Assembly: GCA_963746605.1 (NCBI GenBank)
Contig: CAVVCH010000009.1
Span: forward strand, 1 to 64,000
Source: CAVQSS01 sp963746605
GTDB taxonomy: Bacteria; Desulfobacterota; RBG-13-43-22
Direction: 5' to 3'
DNA: 64,000 bases
Shown here: one piece after another, positions 45,407-55,465 of the stretch
How positions within the stretch are numbered: position 1 is the stretch's first letter
How the letters are laid out: every line of letters starts with the position of its first letter
Made by a program: the position numbers and the translations under genes
Notes under the pieces: generated by a model
Told to the model about the DNA's origin: nothing
The model's database searches: none
The model's input: the letters and a program-made list of their open reading frames with translations, nothing else

Positions 45407-46034
45407 ATGTCCAAGTTCTTTATCAACCGTCCCATCGTGGCCATGGTCATTTCCATCTTGTTTGTCATATTAGGAGTGGTGGCCATGGTGGGATTGCCCG
45501 TGGCCCAATTCCCCGATATCGTCCCACCGGAGATTCAGATCTACGCCACCTATACCGGTGCCGACGCGGAGACCGTCGAACAATCGGTGGCCACGCCTAT
45601 CGAGCAGCAGATCAGCGGCGTGGACAACATGAATTACATGTATTCCGTCAATGCCAGCAACGGCACCTCGCGCCTATTCGTCAACTTCGATGTCAAAACC
45701 GACCCCAATACGGACCTGATCTTTACCCAGATGCGGCAGAACCAGGCCCAGGCCCAGTTGCCGCTGGATGTGCGCAACTACGGGGTGACCATGGTGAAAT
45801 CCCGGGCCGCACCCATGATGCTCATCGGCCTGGTTTCCCCCAAGGGAACCTATGACGCCACCTTCCTGGCCAACTATGCCAATATCAATCTCAACGATCA
45901 GCTCCTGCGTGTTCCCGGCATCGGCCAGGTGGCCATCTTCGGGGCCGGCCCCTATGCGATCCGAATCTGGGTCAGACCCGACACCCTGGGAAAGTTGGGC
46001 CTCACGGTTTCCGATATCGTCAACGCCGTCCAGA
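45407..46034 (+). CDS. RND efflux permease (AcrB/HAE1), N-terminal part
   Basis: It starts MSKFFINRPIVAMVISILF, the typical first helix of HAE1 pumps, and includes the porter segment FPDIVPPEIQIYATYTGADA and VDNMNYMYSVNASNG. The frame is lost at a run of three As (46034-46036). Removing one A gives QKQNTVNPAGQIGNEP, exactly the family sequence, and joins the remaining permease to 48557. The full product has about 1,049 residues. The ATG follows AGGGAGG. Confidence 0.93.
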
Positions 46035-48557
46035 AAGCAGAATACGGTCAATCCGGCCGGCCAGATCGGCAACGAGCCCGTACCACCCGGCCAGGAATAT
46101 ACCTATACCGTCACGGCCCAGGGCCGACTCGTCTCCGAGGAAGATTTCGGAAACATCGTGCTCCGGGCCAATCCCGATGGGTCGATCGTCCGACTGAAGG
46201 ACGTGGCCCGCATCGAATTGGGGAGCCAAAGTTATAGTATCAAGGGCCGTATCGACGGCAAGCCGGCCGGGATCATGGCCATCTACCAGTTGCCCGGTTC
46301 CAATGCCTTGACCACCGTGGAAAATATAAAAAAACTGATGGAAGAGGCCAAGAAACGATTCCCGTCGGATCTGGATTATACCATTTCCTTAGACACGACC
46401 AAGTCCATCAATGAAGGAATTAAGGAAATCGTCATTACCCTTTTAGAGGCCCTGCTCTTGGTCATCCTGGTGGTCTACCTTTTTCTTCAGGGATGGAGGG
46501 CCACCCTGATCCCGGCCCTGGCTGTTCCGGTCTCTCTCATCGGCACCTTTGCCGTCTTTCCCTTGCTCGGATTCTCGATCAACACCCTCTCCCTCTTCGG
46601 CCTGGTCCTGGCCATCGGTCTGGTGGTGGATGACGCCATCATTGTCGTGGAGGCCGTGGAGCGGCACATCGAAGAAGGGTTGCCCCCCAAAGAGGCGGCC
46701 TTTAAGGCCATGGAGGAGGTCTCGGGGCCGGTCATGGCCATTGCCCTGATCCTGTCCGCGGTCTTTATCCCCACCATCTTCATCCCGGGAATCACCGGCC
46801 GGCTCTACCAGCAGTTTGCCGTAACCATCGCCATCTCGGTCCTTATCTCGGCCTTCAATGCCCTGACCCTCAGCCCGGCCCTCTGCGCCCTCCTGCTCAA
46901 ACCGGGGAAACAGACGCGGGGTCCTTTGGGAATCTTCTTCGGATGGTTCAACCGCTCCTTCGGGAAGGCCTCGAGGGGATATATCCGTCTCTGCGGGTCG
47001 CTCATTCGCAAAAGTGCCTTGAGTCTTATCCTTCTGGCCGGGATAGCCCTCCTCGGCGGACTTCTGGGTGAAAGAATTCCCACCGGGTTCCTGCCCGAGG
47101 AAGATCTGGGATACATGTACGTCAACGTGACCCTCCCCCAGGCCGCCTCGCTTCAACGGACGGACGACACCTGCCGAAAAATCGAAGCCATTCTCAAAAA
47201 TACACCGGGCGTGGAGCACTACCAGGCCATCATCGGCCTCAGCCTCATGAGTATCGCCCAAAATACCTATAGCGGTTTCTTCTTTGTGACTCTGAAGGAG
47301 TGGAAAGACCGAAAAAGACCGGAAGAGCAATACCAGGCCATCATGAATCACTTGAATACCGAATTGGCGAAATTGCCCCAGGCCGTGGCCTTTGCCTTTC
47401 CCCCACCGGCCATCCAAGGCATCGGTCTGGCCGGCGGGGCCACCATGGTGCTCCAAGACAGGGCCGGGAAGCCCATTTCCTTCCTGGCTGAAAACGTCAA
47501 CAAGTTCATCGAGGAGGCCCGCAAAAGGCCGGAACTGGCCCGGGTCACCACCACCCTTCTCCCGGCCGTTCCACAGCGCTTTGTGAAGGTGGACCGCGAC
47601 CAGGTCCTTAAGCAGGGGGTGGACCTGGGAGAGGTCTACCAGACCCTTCAGACCTTCATGGGCGGCTATTTCATAAACTATTTTAATCGCTTTAGCCGGC
47701 AATGGCAGGTCTTTGTCCAGGCCGAAGGGGAATACCGGACCAAGGCGGAAGATGTCCGGCAATTTTCTGTCCGCAATAACCAAGGGGACTTTGTGCCGCT
47801 TTCCGCCTTGACGACCATGGAGTCCCGTCCCGGTCCTGAGTTTACCATGCGCTACAACCTGTACCGTTCGGCTCAGATCAATGCCATGGGTAAACCCGGA
47901 TTCAGTTCCGGGCAGGTCATGAAGGCCCTCGAAGAGGTCTTCCACCGAACCATGCCGGCCGAGATGGGATTCGACTATATCGGCATGACCTTTCAGGAAA
48001 AAAAGGCCCAGGAAGGGATACCGGCCTCAGCCATATTCGGGTTTTCCCTGCTCTGTGTTTTTCTGATCCTGGCCGCCCTCTATGAGAGCTGGTCCCTGCC
48101 CTTCAGCGTTCTTCTCTGCACCCCGGTGGCGGTTTTCGGGGCCTTCGCCGGAATATGGATTCTGGGACAGGTTAACAATGTCTATGCCCAGATCGGCCTC
48201 ATTGTCCTCATTGGTTTGGGAGCCAAGAATGCCATCCTGATCGTAGAGTTTGCCAAGACCCGCTATGAGGGGGGAACCCCCCTGACCGATGCCGCCCTGG
48301 AAGGGGCCCGTCTGCGTCTGAGACCGATTCTGATGACCTCCTTCGCCTTCCTGTTGGGCGTTCTTCCGCTGGCCTTTTCTAAGGGAGCCGGTGCCGTGGC
48401 CCGCCGAATCATGGGGACCGCCGTTATGGGAGGGACCACCGCCGCCTCGGTGATCGCCATTTTCCTTATACCGGTAACCTTCTATGTTGTAGAAAGAGTG
48501 GCCCATGGACGAAAGAAAAAGGAACCGGTCCAAGAAGGGAGGAAGGAGCATGACTAA
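46035..48557 (+). CDS. RND efflux permease (AcrB/HAE1), main part after frameshift
   Basis: It carries NTVNPAGQIGNEPVPPGQEY, TM4 with the proton-relay Asp pair in GLVVDDAIIVVEAVERH, PALCALLLKP and the C-terminal half with YESWSLPFSVLLCTPVAVFG and GAKNAILIVEFAK. This is the AcrB/MexB type, distinct from the MdtB/C pair across the divergent promoter. It pumps amphiphiles from the periplasm and membrane. It overlaps the start of the channel gene by 8 bp. Confidence 0.94.
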   Translation, partial: KQNTVNPAGQIGNEPVPPGQEYTYTVTAQGRLVSEEDFGNIVLRANPDGSIVRLKDVARIELGSQSYSIKGRIDGKPAGIMAIYQLPGSNALTTVENIKKLMEEAKKRFPSDLDYTISLDTTKSINEGIKEIVITLLEALLLVILVVYLFLQGWRATLIPALAVPVSLIGTFAVFPLLGFSINTLSLFGLVLAIGLVVDDAIIVVEAVERHIEEGLPPKEAAFKAMEEVSGPVMAIALILSAVFIPTIFIPGITGRLYQQFAVTIAISVLISAFNALTLSPALCALLLKPGKQTRGPLGIFFGWFNRSFGKASRGYIRLCGSLIRKSALSLILLAGIALLGGLLGERIPTGFLPEEDLGYMYVNVTLPQAASLQRTDDTCRKIEAILKNTPGVEHYQAIIGLSLMSIAQNTYSGFFFVTLKEWKDRKRPEEQYQAIMNHLNTELAKLPQAVAFAFPPPAIQGIGLAGGATMVLQDRAGKPISFLAENVNKFIEEARKRPELARVTTTLLPAVPQRFVKVDRDQVLKQGVDLGEVYQTLQTFMGGYFINYFNRFSRQWQVFVQAEGEYRTKAEDVRQFSVRNNQGDFVPLSALTTMESRPGPEFTMRYNLYRSAQINAMGKPGFSSGQVMKALEEVFHRTMPAEMGFDYIGMTFQEKKAQEGIPASAIFGFSLLCVFLILAALYESWSLPFSVLLCTPVAVFGAFAGIWILGQVNNVYAQIGLIVLIGLGAKNAILIVEFAKTRYEGGTPLTDAALEGARLRLRPILMTSFAFLLGVLPLAFSKGAGAVARRIMGTAVMGGTTAASVIAIFLIPVTFYVVERVAHGRKKKEPVQEGRKEHD

Positions 48558-50001
48558 GCCGATCATCGCCGCCCTCCTGATCTTTTTGACAACATCCTGT
48601 ACCCTGGGACCCGATTACCGGCGCCCGACCATCGAAACCCCTTCAGGCTGGCGTCTGGAAGAGGGGGAATCCAGGGAAGTGGTCAACACGCGTTGGTGGG
48701 AACAGTTTGAAGATCCGGTCTTGAACGGCCTGATCGTGACGGCCCTTCAGGAAAATAAAGAAATCAGGCTCGCCGCCTTCAGGGTCGAAGAATTCCTGGG
48801 CCGATACGGATTTGTCCGCTCCTACCTTTTCCCTCAGGTCAATGCCTTGGCCCTGGGCCAACAGAAAAGGGTGACCGAATACTCCAATCCTCCCTGGCCT
48901 TCCACGGCCGACAACCCCTACAGTGACTATCAGGCGCTCCTTTCCGCTTCCTGGGAAATCGACCTCTGGGGGAAGCTCCGCAGGGCCTCCGAAGCGGCCC
49001 GGGCTGAACTGCTGGGCACCGAAGAGGCCAGACGAGCGGTTATTTTAACGATAGTAACGGCGGTGGCTGCGGCCTACACGGATCTTCGGGACCTGGATAA
49101 ACAGTTGGAAATCGCCCAACGAACAGCCCAAAGTCGACAAGATGCCTTCGACCTCTTCCAGCTTCGCTTTGATCGGGGGCTGATCTCCGAGCTGGAATTA
49201 AAGCAGATCGAATCGGAAGTGCAGGCCACTCTGGTCACGGTGGCTTCCCTGCAAAAAGCCATTGTCCAGCAGGAAAACGCCTTGAGTCTCCTCATCGGCC
49301 GTAATCCGTCACCGATCCTCAGAGGTAAAACCGTGGATGACCTGGTCCTGCCCGCCGTTCCGGCGGGAATACCCTCCCAGCTTCTGGAAAGACGCCCGGA
49401 TATCCGTCGTGCCGAACAGGACCTTATCGCCGCCAATGCCCGGATCGGCGTGGCCAGGGCCCTCTATTTTCCGACCATCTCCCTGACCGGTTTTCTGGGT
49501 TTGGAAAGCAACGACCTGTCCAAGCTTTTCAGCGGAGCAGCCCGGAACTGGAACTACGCCGCCTCGATTACCCAGCCGATTTTCACGGCCGGCGGGATTG
49601 CCGGGACCGTCAAGGCCACCGAAGCCGTCCAGCAACAGGCTTCAATCCGTTATCAGCAGACCATTCAGAATGCCTTCCGGGAGGTGGAGGACGCCCTCAT
49701 CGATCAGGCCAAATCCCGGGAGCAATTAACGTTCCAGAAGAAACAATTGGAGGCGTTGAGGGGCTACTTCAGTTTGGCCAAAATACGCTACGCGAACGGC
49801 TACACCAGCTTTCTGGAAGTCCTGGACGCCGAGCGGGGCCTCTTCAATACCGAGCTTTCCTACACGCAGACGCAAGGCCTCCTCTTCCGCGCCCTGATCA
49901 ACCTTTACAAGGCCATGGGCGGGGGCTGGGTGGTCGAAGCGGATACGCTTACCGGATTGGATCAAACGCGCCTCAGTCCTTCGGAGGTCAATGGGCCTTG
50001 A
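48550..50001 (+). CDS. Outer-membrane efflux channel lipoprotein (OprM type)
   Basis: A 483-residue lipoprotein. The start at 48550 follows GGAAGGAG and gives the signal MTKPIIAALLIFLTTSC with Cys17 as lipid anchor; a longer frame start is not supported. The mature start TLGPDYRRP, the two helical hairpins and VPAGIPSQLLERRPDIRRAEQDL are diagnostic. It completes the AcrA-AcrB-OprM-like pump. Confidence 0.95.
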   Translation: MTKPIIAALLIFLTTSCTLGPDYRRPTIETPSGWRLEEGESREVVNTRWWEQFEDPVLNGLIVTALQENKEIRLAAFRVEEFLGRYGFVRSYLFPQVNALALGQQKRVTEYSNPPWPSTADNPYSDYQALLSASWEIDLWGKLRRASEAARAELLGTEEARRAVILTIVTAVAAAYTDLRDLDKQLEIAQRTAQSRQDAFDLFQLRFDRGLISELELKQIESEVQATLVTVASLQKAIVQQENALSLLIGRNPSPILRGKTVDDLVLPAVPAGIPSQLLERRPDIRRAEQDLIAANARIGVARALYFPTISLTGFLGLESNDLSKLFSGAARNWNYAASITQPIFTAGGIAGTVKATEAVQQQASIRYQQTIQNAFREVEDALIDQAKSREQLTFQKKQLEALRGYFSLAKIRYANGYTSFLEVLDAERGLFNTELSYTQTQGLLFRALINLYKAMGGGWVVEADTLTGLDQTRLSPSEVNGP

Positions 50002-50178
50002 TGGCCCTTTAGGATTTTGGTGGTTCGCGCTTGGAGGGGCGCGGCCGCGATAAGGGTGGCTCGGCTGGAGAACGGGCCTTGGTGACGCCGGGCCTCAGCG
50101 GCCGGACCGGATAGGAAGGACTTCACCCAAAAGGGCGAAGCGACGATGACTGACACTTTATTGAAAAAGGAGAACGGC

Positions 50179-50490
50179 ATGAAACTTTACGTTGGAAATT
50201 TATCGTACGAGGTTACCGAAGAGGATCTAAGGCAAATGTTCGAACCCTTTGGGCAGGTTGAATCCGCCACCATCATAAAAGACAGGGCCAGCGGTCAATC
50301 CAAGGGATTTGGATTCGTGGAGTTCCCTTCCCAGGCGGAGGGTCGGTCGGCCATCGAGGGCCTGAACGACCATGAGCTGAAAGGAAGAAAGATGAATGTG
50401 AACGAGGCCCGCCCTCGCACTGAAAGTCGCGGAGGCCAGGGCGGTTACGGCGGTGGCGGTCGGGGAGGACGCGGGAGGAGCAGAGGGTAA
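50179..50490 (+). CDS. RRM-domain RNA-binding protein
   Basis: A 103-residue protein starting MKLYVGNLSYEVTEEDL (RNP2 LYVGNL) with RNP1 KGFGFVEF and a glycine/arginine-rich tail (GGYGGGGRGGRGRSRG). The ATG at 50179 follows AAAGGAG. Bacterial single-RRM proteins of this type are often cold-inducible RNA chaperones. It is a single gene between the efflux operon and a methyltransferase-like gene. Confidence 0.93.
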   Translation: MKLYVGNLSYEVTEEDLRQMFEPFGQVESATIIKDRASGQSKGFGFVEFPSQAEGRSAIEGLNDHELKGRKMNVNEARPRTESRGGQGGYGGGGRGGRGRSRG

Positions 50491-50534
50491 CAGGTGCCCC
50501 CTGCATCCTTTTCCGGCAAATCCCGGAGACGTGC

Positions 50535-51275
50535 ATGATTCCTTGGCAGTTACTCGACAGCGCGCCGATACCCGGGAGCGGCAAATCGCTTAGCCTCTAT
50601 CAGCGGGGCGGGGAGTTCTCGATCCGGATAGAAGGCCGTGAAGTCATGAACAGCGCCGTTCATGAATCGGAAGAAGCGCTGGCCGAACGCGCCTTGGTCC
50701 GAATCGCCGGTCGGCCCCGTCCCCGGGTCTTGATCGGCGGTCTGGGGATGGGGTTTACCGCGGCGGCGGCACTGCGGACCCTGGGCGCCGAAGGTCGCGT
50801 GGTGGTGGCCGAACTGGTCCCGGCCGTAATCCAGTGGAACCGGGGTCCCCTGGGAGAGCCGGCCGGCCGGCCGCTTCAAGATCCCCGGGTCACCGTTCGC
50901 GAGGGTGACGTCGCCTCCTTCCTTTTGAAGGAACGCCGGACCTACGACGCCATCCTGTTGGATGTAGATAACGGACCCGAGGATCTGACGCGAAGAGGCA
51001 ATCACTGGCTGTACACCGAGAGCGGTCTGGAGGCCGCGGCCGAAGCCCTGCGAACGGAAGGGGTCTTGGCCGTCTGGTCGGCCGGTCCCGATCGGGCCTT
51101 CTCCCGGCGTCTCCGCCGTGCCGGTTTCGAGGTGGAGGAAATGCGGGTGGGGTCGAAAGGCCCTCGCGGCCGAAGCCGGCATACCATCTGGCTCGCCGGC
51201 CGCGGCCCCTGCACCGCTGGAAAACCATTTCCCAGAGAGCCAGGCGGCCCTACCAGATCTGGGGGTCCCCATTGA
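50535..51275 (+). CDS. Spermidine synthase-like methyltransferase-fold protein
   Basis: A 246-residue protein with the nucleotide-binding motif VLIGGLGMGFTAAAAL, acidic residue VVVAELVPAV and LLDVDNGPEDL. The fold is that of spermidine synthase-like proteins, but an N-terminal beta domain typical of true polyamine synthases is reduced, so the reaction is unknown. The last 25 residues are proline/glycine-rich and poorly conserved-looking. The start is taken as the ATG at 50535. Confidence 0.8.
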   Translation: MIPWQLLDSAPIPGSGKSLSLYQRGGEFSIRIEGREVMNSAVHESEEALAERALVRIAGRPRPRVLIGGLGMGFTAAAALRTLGAEGRVVVAELVPAVIQWNRGPLGEPAGRPLQDPRVTVREGDVASFLLKERRTYDAILLDVDNGPEDLTRRGNHWLYTESGLEAAAEALRTEGVLAVWSAGPDRAFSRRLRRAGFEVEEMRVGSKGPRGRSRHTIWLAGRGPCTAGKPFPREPGGPTRSGGPH

Positions 51276-51309
51276 AAAGGGCGAAGCTTCAAAAAGGAAG
51301 GGACGTCTT

Positions 51310-53052
51310 CTAATCCACGAAGCTCTTTAACCGTTTACTCCGGCTGGGGTGACGTAGCTTACGGAGGGCCTTGGCCTCAATCTGGCGGATTCGTTCCCGG
51401 GTGACGTCAAAATCCCGGCCTACCTCTTCCAGGGTATGATCGGCTTTTTCCCCGATCCCGAACCGCATACGCAACACCTTCTCTTCCCTGGAGGTCAGTG
51501 TGGATAAGACCTTGCGGGTCTGCTCGGAGAGGTTCAGGCGGATCACCGCTTCCGAAGGAGACAATATTTTCTTATCTTCGATGAAATCCCGCAGATGGCT
51601 GTCCTCCTCCTCGCCGATCGGTGTTTCCAGAGAAATGGGCTCTTTGGCTATTTTTAAGACCTTGCGCACCTTATCCAGAGGGAATTCCATCCGCTCGGCG
51701 ATTTCTTCCGGGGTGGGTTCCCGTCCCATCTCCTGGACCAGATAGCGGGCGGTGCGAATCAGTTTGTTAATGGTTTCGATCATGTGCACCGGGATGCGTA
51801 TGGTTCGGGCCTGGTCGGCGATGGCCCGGGTGATGGCCTGACGCACCCACCAGGTGGCATAGGTACTGAATTTATACCCCCGCTGGTATTCAAACTTATC
51901 CACCGCCTTCATCAGTCCGATGTTACCCTCCTGGATCAAATCCAGAAACTGCAAGCCACGATTGGTATATTTCTTAGCGATGCTGACGACCAGGCGCAGG
52001 TTGGCCTCAATCAGTTCGGATTTGGCATTCTTGGCCTTGTATTCCCCATGATCGATTTGCCGGAGGATTTTTTTCAAAAACTTGGAGGTCATTTTCGATT
52101 CTTGCTCCACCCGACGAACTTTTCGCTCCCCGTTGCGCACCCGGCGGTCCAGTTCCAGGAGCTCTTCCTTGGAAAGACCGGTCTGCCGCATTAAGGACCG
52201 GGACTGGCCGTCTTGCTTAAACTTGCGGAGGGGCTTTTTCAGATCCGCCAGCGGAATCGAGATTCTTTTTACGGCCTCCTGAATCTCCGCTTCCCCCTTT
52301 TCGATGCGTTCGGCGAAAGCCCGGAGTTTGTTGACTACCCGGTCGATCTGTCGTTTGTCCAACCGTAATTCCTTCAGGCGCTCGACGATCCGGTGTTTGT
52401 TCTCGTCGATCTGATCCTTGATCTTCTTTTTTCGCGCCGTCACCAAATCCTGACCTAATTTTTCCTGCAACTTGATGTTCTTCTCATAGATGGTCTTGAC
52501 CTCTAAAAAAAGCTGCAGGACTTTTTTTCGGTGGGCTTCGGTTTCGATAAAAGGTTCTTCGTCGTCGCTGTCTCGAACGATCTCCCGCAACTTAACGATT
52601 CCCTGTTGGAATTTTTCCCCCAAGATAATAAATTCCTTAATGCCCACGGGGGATTCCAGCAAGGCGTTGATGACTTCGTGTTTGCCCTCTTCGATCCGTT
52701 TGGCGATTTCCACCTCTCCTTCCCGGGTCAGCAGGGAATAATACCCCATTTCCTTCAGATACATCTTTACCGGGTCGGTGGTTTTGGCCCCCACCTCCGC
52801 CCCCCAGCGAATTTCAGCTTCTTCATCTTCCTCGGTCCGTTCCTCCTCCAGCTTGTCTTTGGATCGGCCCCGGGGAGCGGCGTCCAGGAGTTGAATATCC
52901 GTTTCTTCAAAGATCAGCAGCATATCATCGATGGGTTCGTGGCCCACTAATTCTTGGGTCAAAGCTTCCCCGCCCTCCTCCAGATCCAGATATTCCTTTT
53001 CTTTGGCCAGAGAAATCATCTTAAAATCTTCCAGAGTGGTGTTCTTAGACAT
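51310..53052 (-). CDS. rpoD: RNA polymerase primary sigma factor
   Basis: A 580-residue sigma-70. Region 1.2-2 includes DPVKMYLKEMGYYSLLTREGE; region 2.3-2.4 reads GYKFSTYATWWVRQAITRAIADQART; regions 3 and 4 end with TLEEVGRDFDVTRERIRQIEAKALRKLRHPSRS. The large nonconserved region between 1.2 and 2.1 is present. It directs housekeeping transcription. It follows dnaG by 9 bp in the classic rpsU-dnaG-rpoD order. Confidence 0.98.
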   Translation of the reverse strand: MSKNTTLEDFKMISLAKEKEYLDLEEGGEALTQELVGHEPIDDMLLIFEETDIQLLDAAPRGRSKDKLEEERTEEDEEAEIRWGAEVGAKTTDPVKMYLKEMGYYSLLTREGEVEIAKRIEEGKHEVINALLESPVGIKEFIILGEKFQQGIVKLREIVRDSDDEEPFIETEAHRKKVLQLFLEVKTIYEKNIKLQEKLGQDLVTARKKKIKDQIDENKHRIVERLKELRLDKRQIDRVVNKLRAFAERIEKGEAEIQEAVKRISIPLADLKKPLRKFKQDGQSRSLMRQTGLSKEELLELDRRVRNGERKVRRVEQESKMTSKFLKKILRQIDHGEYKAKNAKSELIEANLRLVVSIAKKYTNRGLQFLDLIQEGNIGLMKAVDKFEYQRGYKFSTYATWWVRQAITRAIADQARTIRIPVHMIETINKLIRTARYLVQEMGREPTPEEIAERMEFPLDKVRKVLKIAKEPISLETPIGEEEDSHLRDFIEDKKILSPSEAVIRLNLSEQTRKVLSTLTSREEKVLRMRFGIGEKADHTLEEVGRDFDVTRERIRQIEAKALRKLRHPSRSKRLKSFVD

Positions 53053-53061
53053 TAGGACTCC

Positions 53062-54840
53062 TTAATTCTTCATTGGGGCTAATAGTTGCTTCCGCTGTTT
53101 AAGCAGGTCTTGTTTTCTCTCCAGCAAGGTCATCAATTCAGAAGTCATCCCTTGGCGTTCTTGATCCTGAATCGCCTGGAGTAAAGACCTTTCTTGACGA
53201 CGCATGGCCCTCAGCTCAAGGGTCTTCAGCAAGTCTTGCAAAAAGGATTCCTGATCGCGTTCATCGATAAACTCCTGAAGGGCCAGGGCCGCCACCCGGC
53301 TTTTAAGGGTCTGCTCCTCCACCCGTTCCAGCAGCCAAACCAGATCCATCGCTCCCTTTTCTTTCACTGTTTGGGTGATGGCTTCAAACACCTGGAGGGC
53401 TTCCGGGCCGACCATGACGTCGTGCAAGTCCTGGTTCAAGAGCCGTTCCGGCGCTTGGGGGATTCGCAACAGGGCTTCGATGATCCGCCATTCCAGTCCT
53501 TTAACCTGCTCACCTTTAATTTTTTCCGCAATCCGGGCCGCCGGGTTAGTCTGTCCTTTGGCCCTCAGCATCTGGTTGATCGCCGTTTCCGACAAGCTTA
53601 AGCGTTCCCCGATCAGCTTGACATAATACGCCTGCTCGGCGGGGGCCAGGGACTGGATCGTCGGCAGGACTTTTTCCAAAGCCCGAAGCCGATCCTGAAT
53701 GTCGCCCGATACCCCCGCCAAATACTGGTCCAGGAAAAAAACCATCATGGGCAGGGACTGCCCCAGTTCCTGCGTAAACCGTTCGGCCCCGACTTGAAAC
53801 AAATAACTGTCCGGATCGGCCTGGGGTGGCAGGACTTTAATCCGGGCGGAAACCCCCTCTTCCTGGAAAACGGCCACACTGCGCAGAGCCGCTTGCCGGC
53901 CAGCCGAATCCCCATCATAGACCAATATAAGTTCTTCGGCCGCCCCCTTCAAGCGTCGAACCTGATGCGCCCCCAAGGCCGTTCCCAGGGTGGCCACCGT
54001 CTGTTTAAAACCATGAAGATGGAGGCTCAAACAATCGAAATAACCCTCTACGATCAACACCTGTCGCTTCTGCCGGATGGCCGGCAGGGCTTGAGGCAGG
54101 CCGTAAAGGGAACGCCCCTTATTAAAAATGATGGATTCCGGAGAATTCAAATACTTGGGACTTTCATCTCCCAAGGCCCGCCCCCCGAAGGCCATCACCC
54201 TCTTTTTTTCATCCCAGATCGGAAAGATCAGACGGTTGCGGAATCGGTCATACCCGCCCCTTTGGTCTTTTCTGATGATCAGCCCGGATTGTTCAATCCG
54301 GGACGGGTCGAGCCCCTGTTGCTGTAAAAATTGGGCCAATCGGTCCCAAGCCTCCGGGGCATAGCCCAGGTTAAATTCTTCGATAATTCCGCGGGTCATC
54401 TTCCGCCGGCGCAGGTATTCCCGGCCCGGTCGCCCTTCCGGGGAGGACATCAGTTGGCGATGATAAAAATCCGCCGCCAGTTGATAGAGGGCCCTCAGTT
54501 CATCCCGCTGACGATTTTCCGCCGCCTGTTCCCGGGAGAGTACGGCGGTTGGAATCGCTATCCCCAGGAATTGGGCCAATTCATTCACCGCCTCCGGAAA
54601 GCTCAGGCGCTGATAGTGCATGAGAAACGTAAACACATTGCCGCCTAACCCGCAACCGAAGCAATGAAAAATCTGTTTTTCTTCGTTTACCGTCAAGGAA
54701 GGCGTCTTTTCCTGGTGGAAAGGACAAAGCCCCAAAAAATTACGTCCGGTCTTCTTTAAGGGGACAAATCTGGAAATAACCGAAACGATATTGGACGCCT
54801 CCTTTAGCTGAGTGACAAACGATTCGGAGATGAAGGCCAT
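53062..54840 (-). CDS. dnaG: DNA primase
   Basis: A 592-residue primase: CHC2 zinc finger (CPFHQEKTPSL and FHCFGCG), RNA polymerase core, Toprim motifs VEGYFDCLSLHLHG and LVYDGDSAGR, and a C-terminal helicase-binding domain. It makes RNA primers at the replication fork. It lies upstream of rpoD on the same strand. Confidence 0.98.
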   Translation of the reverse strand: MAFISESFVTQLKEASNIVSVISRFVPLKKTGRNFLGLCPFHQEKTPSLTVNEEKQIFHCFGCGLGGNVFTFLMHYQRLSFPEAVNELAQFLGIAIPTAVLSREQAAENRQRDELRALYQLAADFYHRQLMSSPEGRPGREYLRRRKMTRGIIEEFNLGYAPEAWDRLAQFLQQQGLDPSRIEQSGLIIRKDQRGGYDRFRNRLIFPIWDEKKRVMAFGGRALGDESPKYLNSPESIIFNKGRSLYGLPQALPAIRQKRQVLIVEGYFDCLSLHLHGFKQTVATLGTALGAHQVRRLKGAAEELILVYDGDSAGRQAALRSVAVFQEEGVSARIKVLPPQADPDSYLFQVGAERFTQELGQSLPMMVFFLDQYLAGVSGDIQDRLRALEKVLPTIQSLAPAEQAYYVKLIGERLSLSETAINQMLRAKGQTNPAARIAEKIKGEQVKGLEWRIIEALLRIPQAPERLLNQDLHDVMVGPEALQVFEAITQTVKEKGAMDLVWLLERVEEQTLKSRVAALALQEFIDERDQESFLQDLLKTLELRAMRRQERSLLQAIQDQERQGMTSELMTLLERKQDLLKQRKQLLAPMKN

Positions 54841-55177
54841 CGGTTTATCCGTCGGCTCGCAGGCTCGATAGGGGGTTGGCGGTCAATGATGCGGAGACGC
54901 TGCAGACTCAGGATTGGACCAAAACGCTTTGATCCGGAGGATTCCCACTGTTTCCCGAAAGTTTTGAAGCTCCCGCCGATACCTTGGTGGGAGCTTCATG
55001 GATTCTGGGCAAATATCGGGACGGTTTTCAATTTCCAACCGCCGATAATTTTTCCTTTTGAAATTGTTCAATCCGGTTTTTCAACGAAGTGCGACAGGAG
55101 CGCCATCAGGAAAGCCGCGCCTTATCTTAGGATGTAAGAGCCTGGGTAATAGCGGCGTCGATCCGCCCGGCGAACAA
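54841..55177. other. 337-bp gap between rpsU and dnaG with a strong hairpin
   Basis: GAAGCTCCCGCC and GGTGGGAGCTTC (54966-54997) form a 12-bp stem with one G-U pair and an 8-base loop, but no T-tract follows. It may attenuate or process the transcript between rpsU and dnaG, as is known for this operon in other bacteria. A short minus-strand frame at 54883-55071 has no support. Confidence 0.5.
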
Positions 55178-55375
55178 TCATGATTCAAACTTCCGCATTC
55201 TCCGGAGCGCCCTTTTTTTGGCGGCTAACGCCTTCTTTTTTCGCTTGACGCTGGGCTTTTCATAGTATTCTCTTTTGCGGACCTCTGAAAGAATTCCGGC
55301 CTTTTCGCACTGTTTCTTGAACCGTCTTAAGGCGTTTTCAAAGGATTCAGCAGACTTGATCCTTACGCCCGTCAT
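55178..55375 (-). CDS. rpsU: 30S ribosomal protein S21
   Basis: A 65-residue basic protein: SAESFENALRRFKKQCEKAGI, EVRKREYYEKPSVKRKKK, and the lysine/arginine-rich tail of S21. The start follows GGGAGGGAGG. It opens the rpsU-dnaG-rpoD macromolecular synthesis operon. Confidence 0.96.
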   Translation of the reverse strand: MTGVRIKSAESFENALRRFKKQCEKAGILSEVRKREYYEKPSVKRKKKALAAKKRALRRMRKFES

Positions 55376-55430
55376 TCAATTCCCTCCCTCCCGTCGAAAA
55401 TTTATTTAAATTATTTTTAGTCAAACTTTT

Positions 55431-55459
55431 ACTATGATCATGATAATTAAAGAAGTCAA
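55431..55459 (-). promoter_or_regulatory. Promoter of rpsU
   Basis: The minus strand has TTGACT, 17 bases, CATAGT, 56 bp before the rpsU ATG. The region is A/T-rich. Confidence 0.55.
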
Positions 55460-55465
55460 TATAAA

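Noticed and set aside
46443..47945. 500-codon minus-strand frame inside the AcrB-like gene
   Set aside because: Antisense to an unmistakable RND permease.
54883..55071. Small minus-strand frame between rpsU and dnaG
   Set aside because: No ribosome binding site, spans the hairpin at 54966-54997, composition not protein-like.
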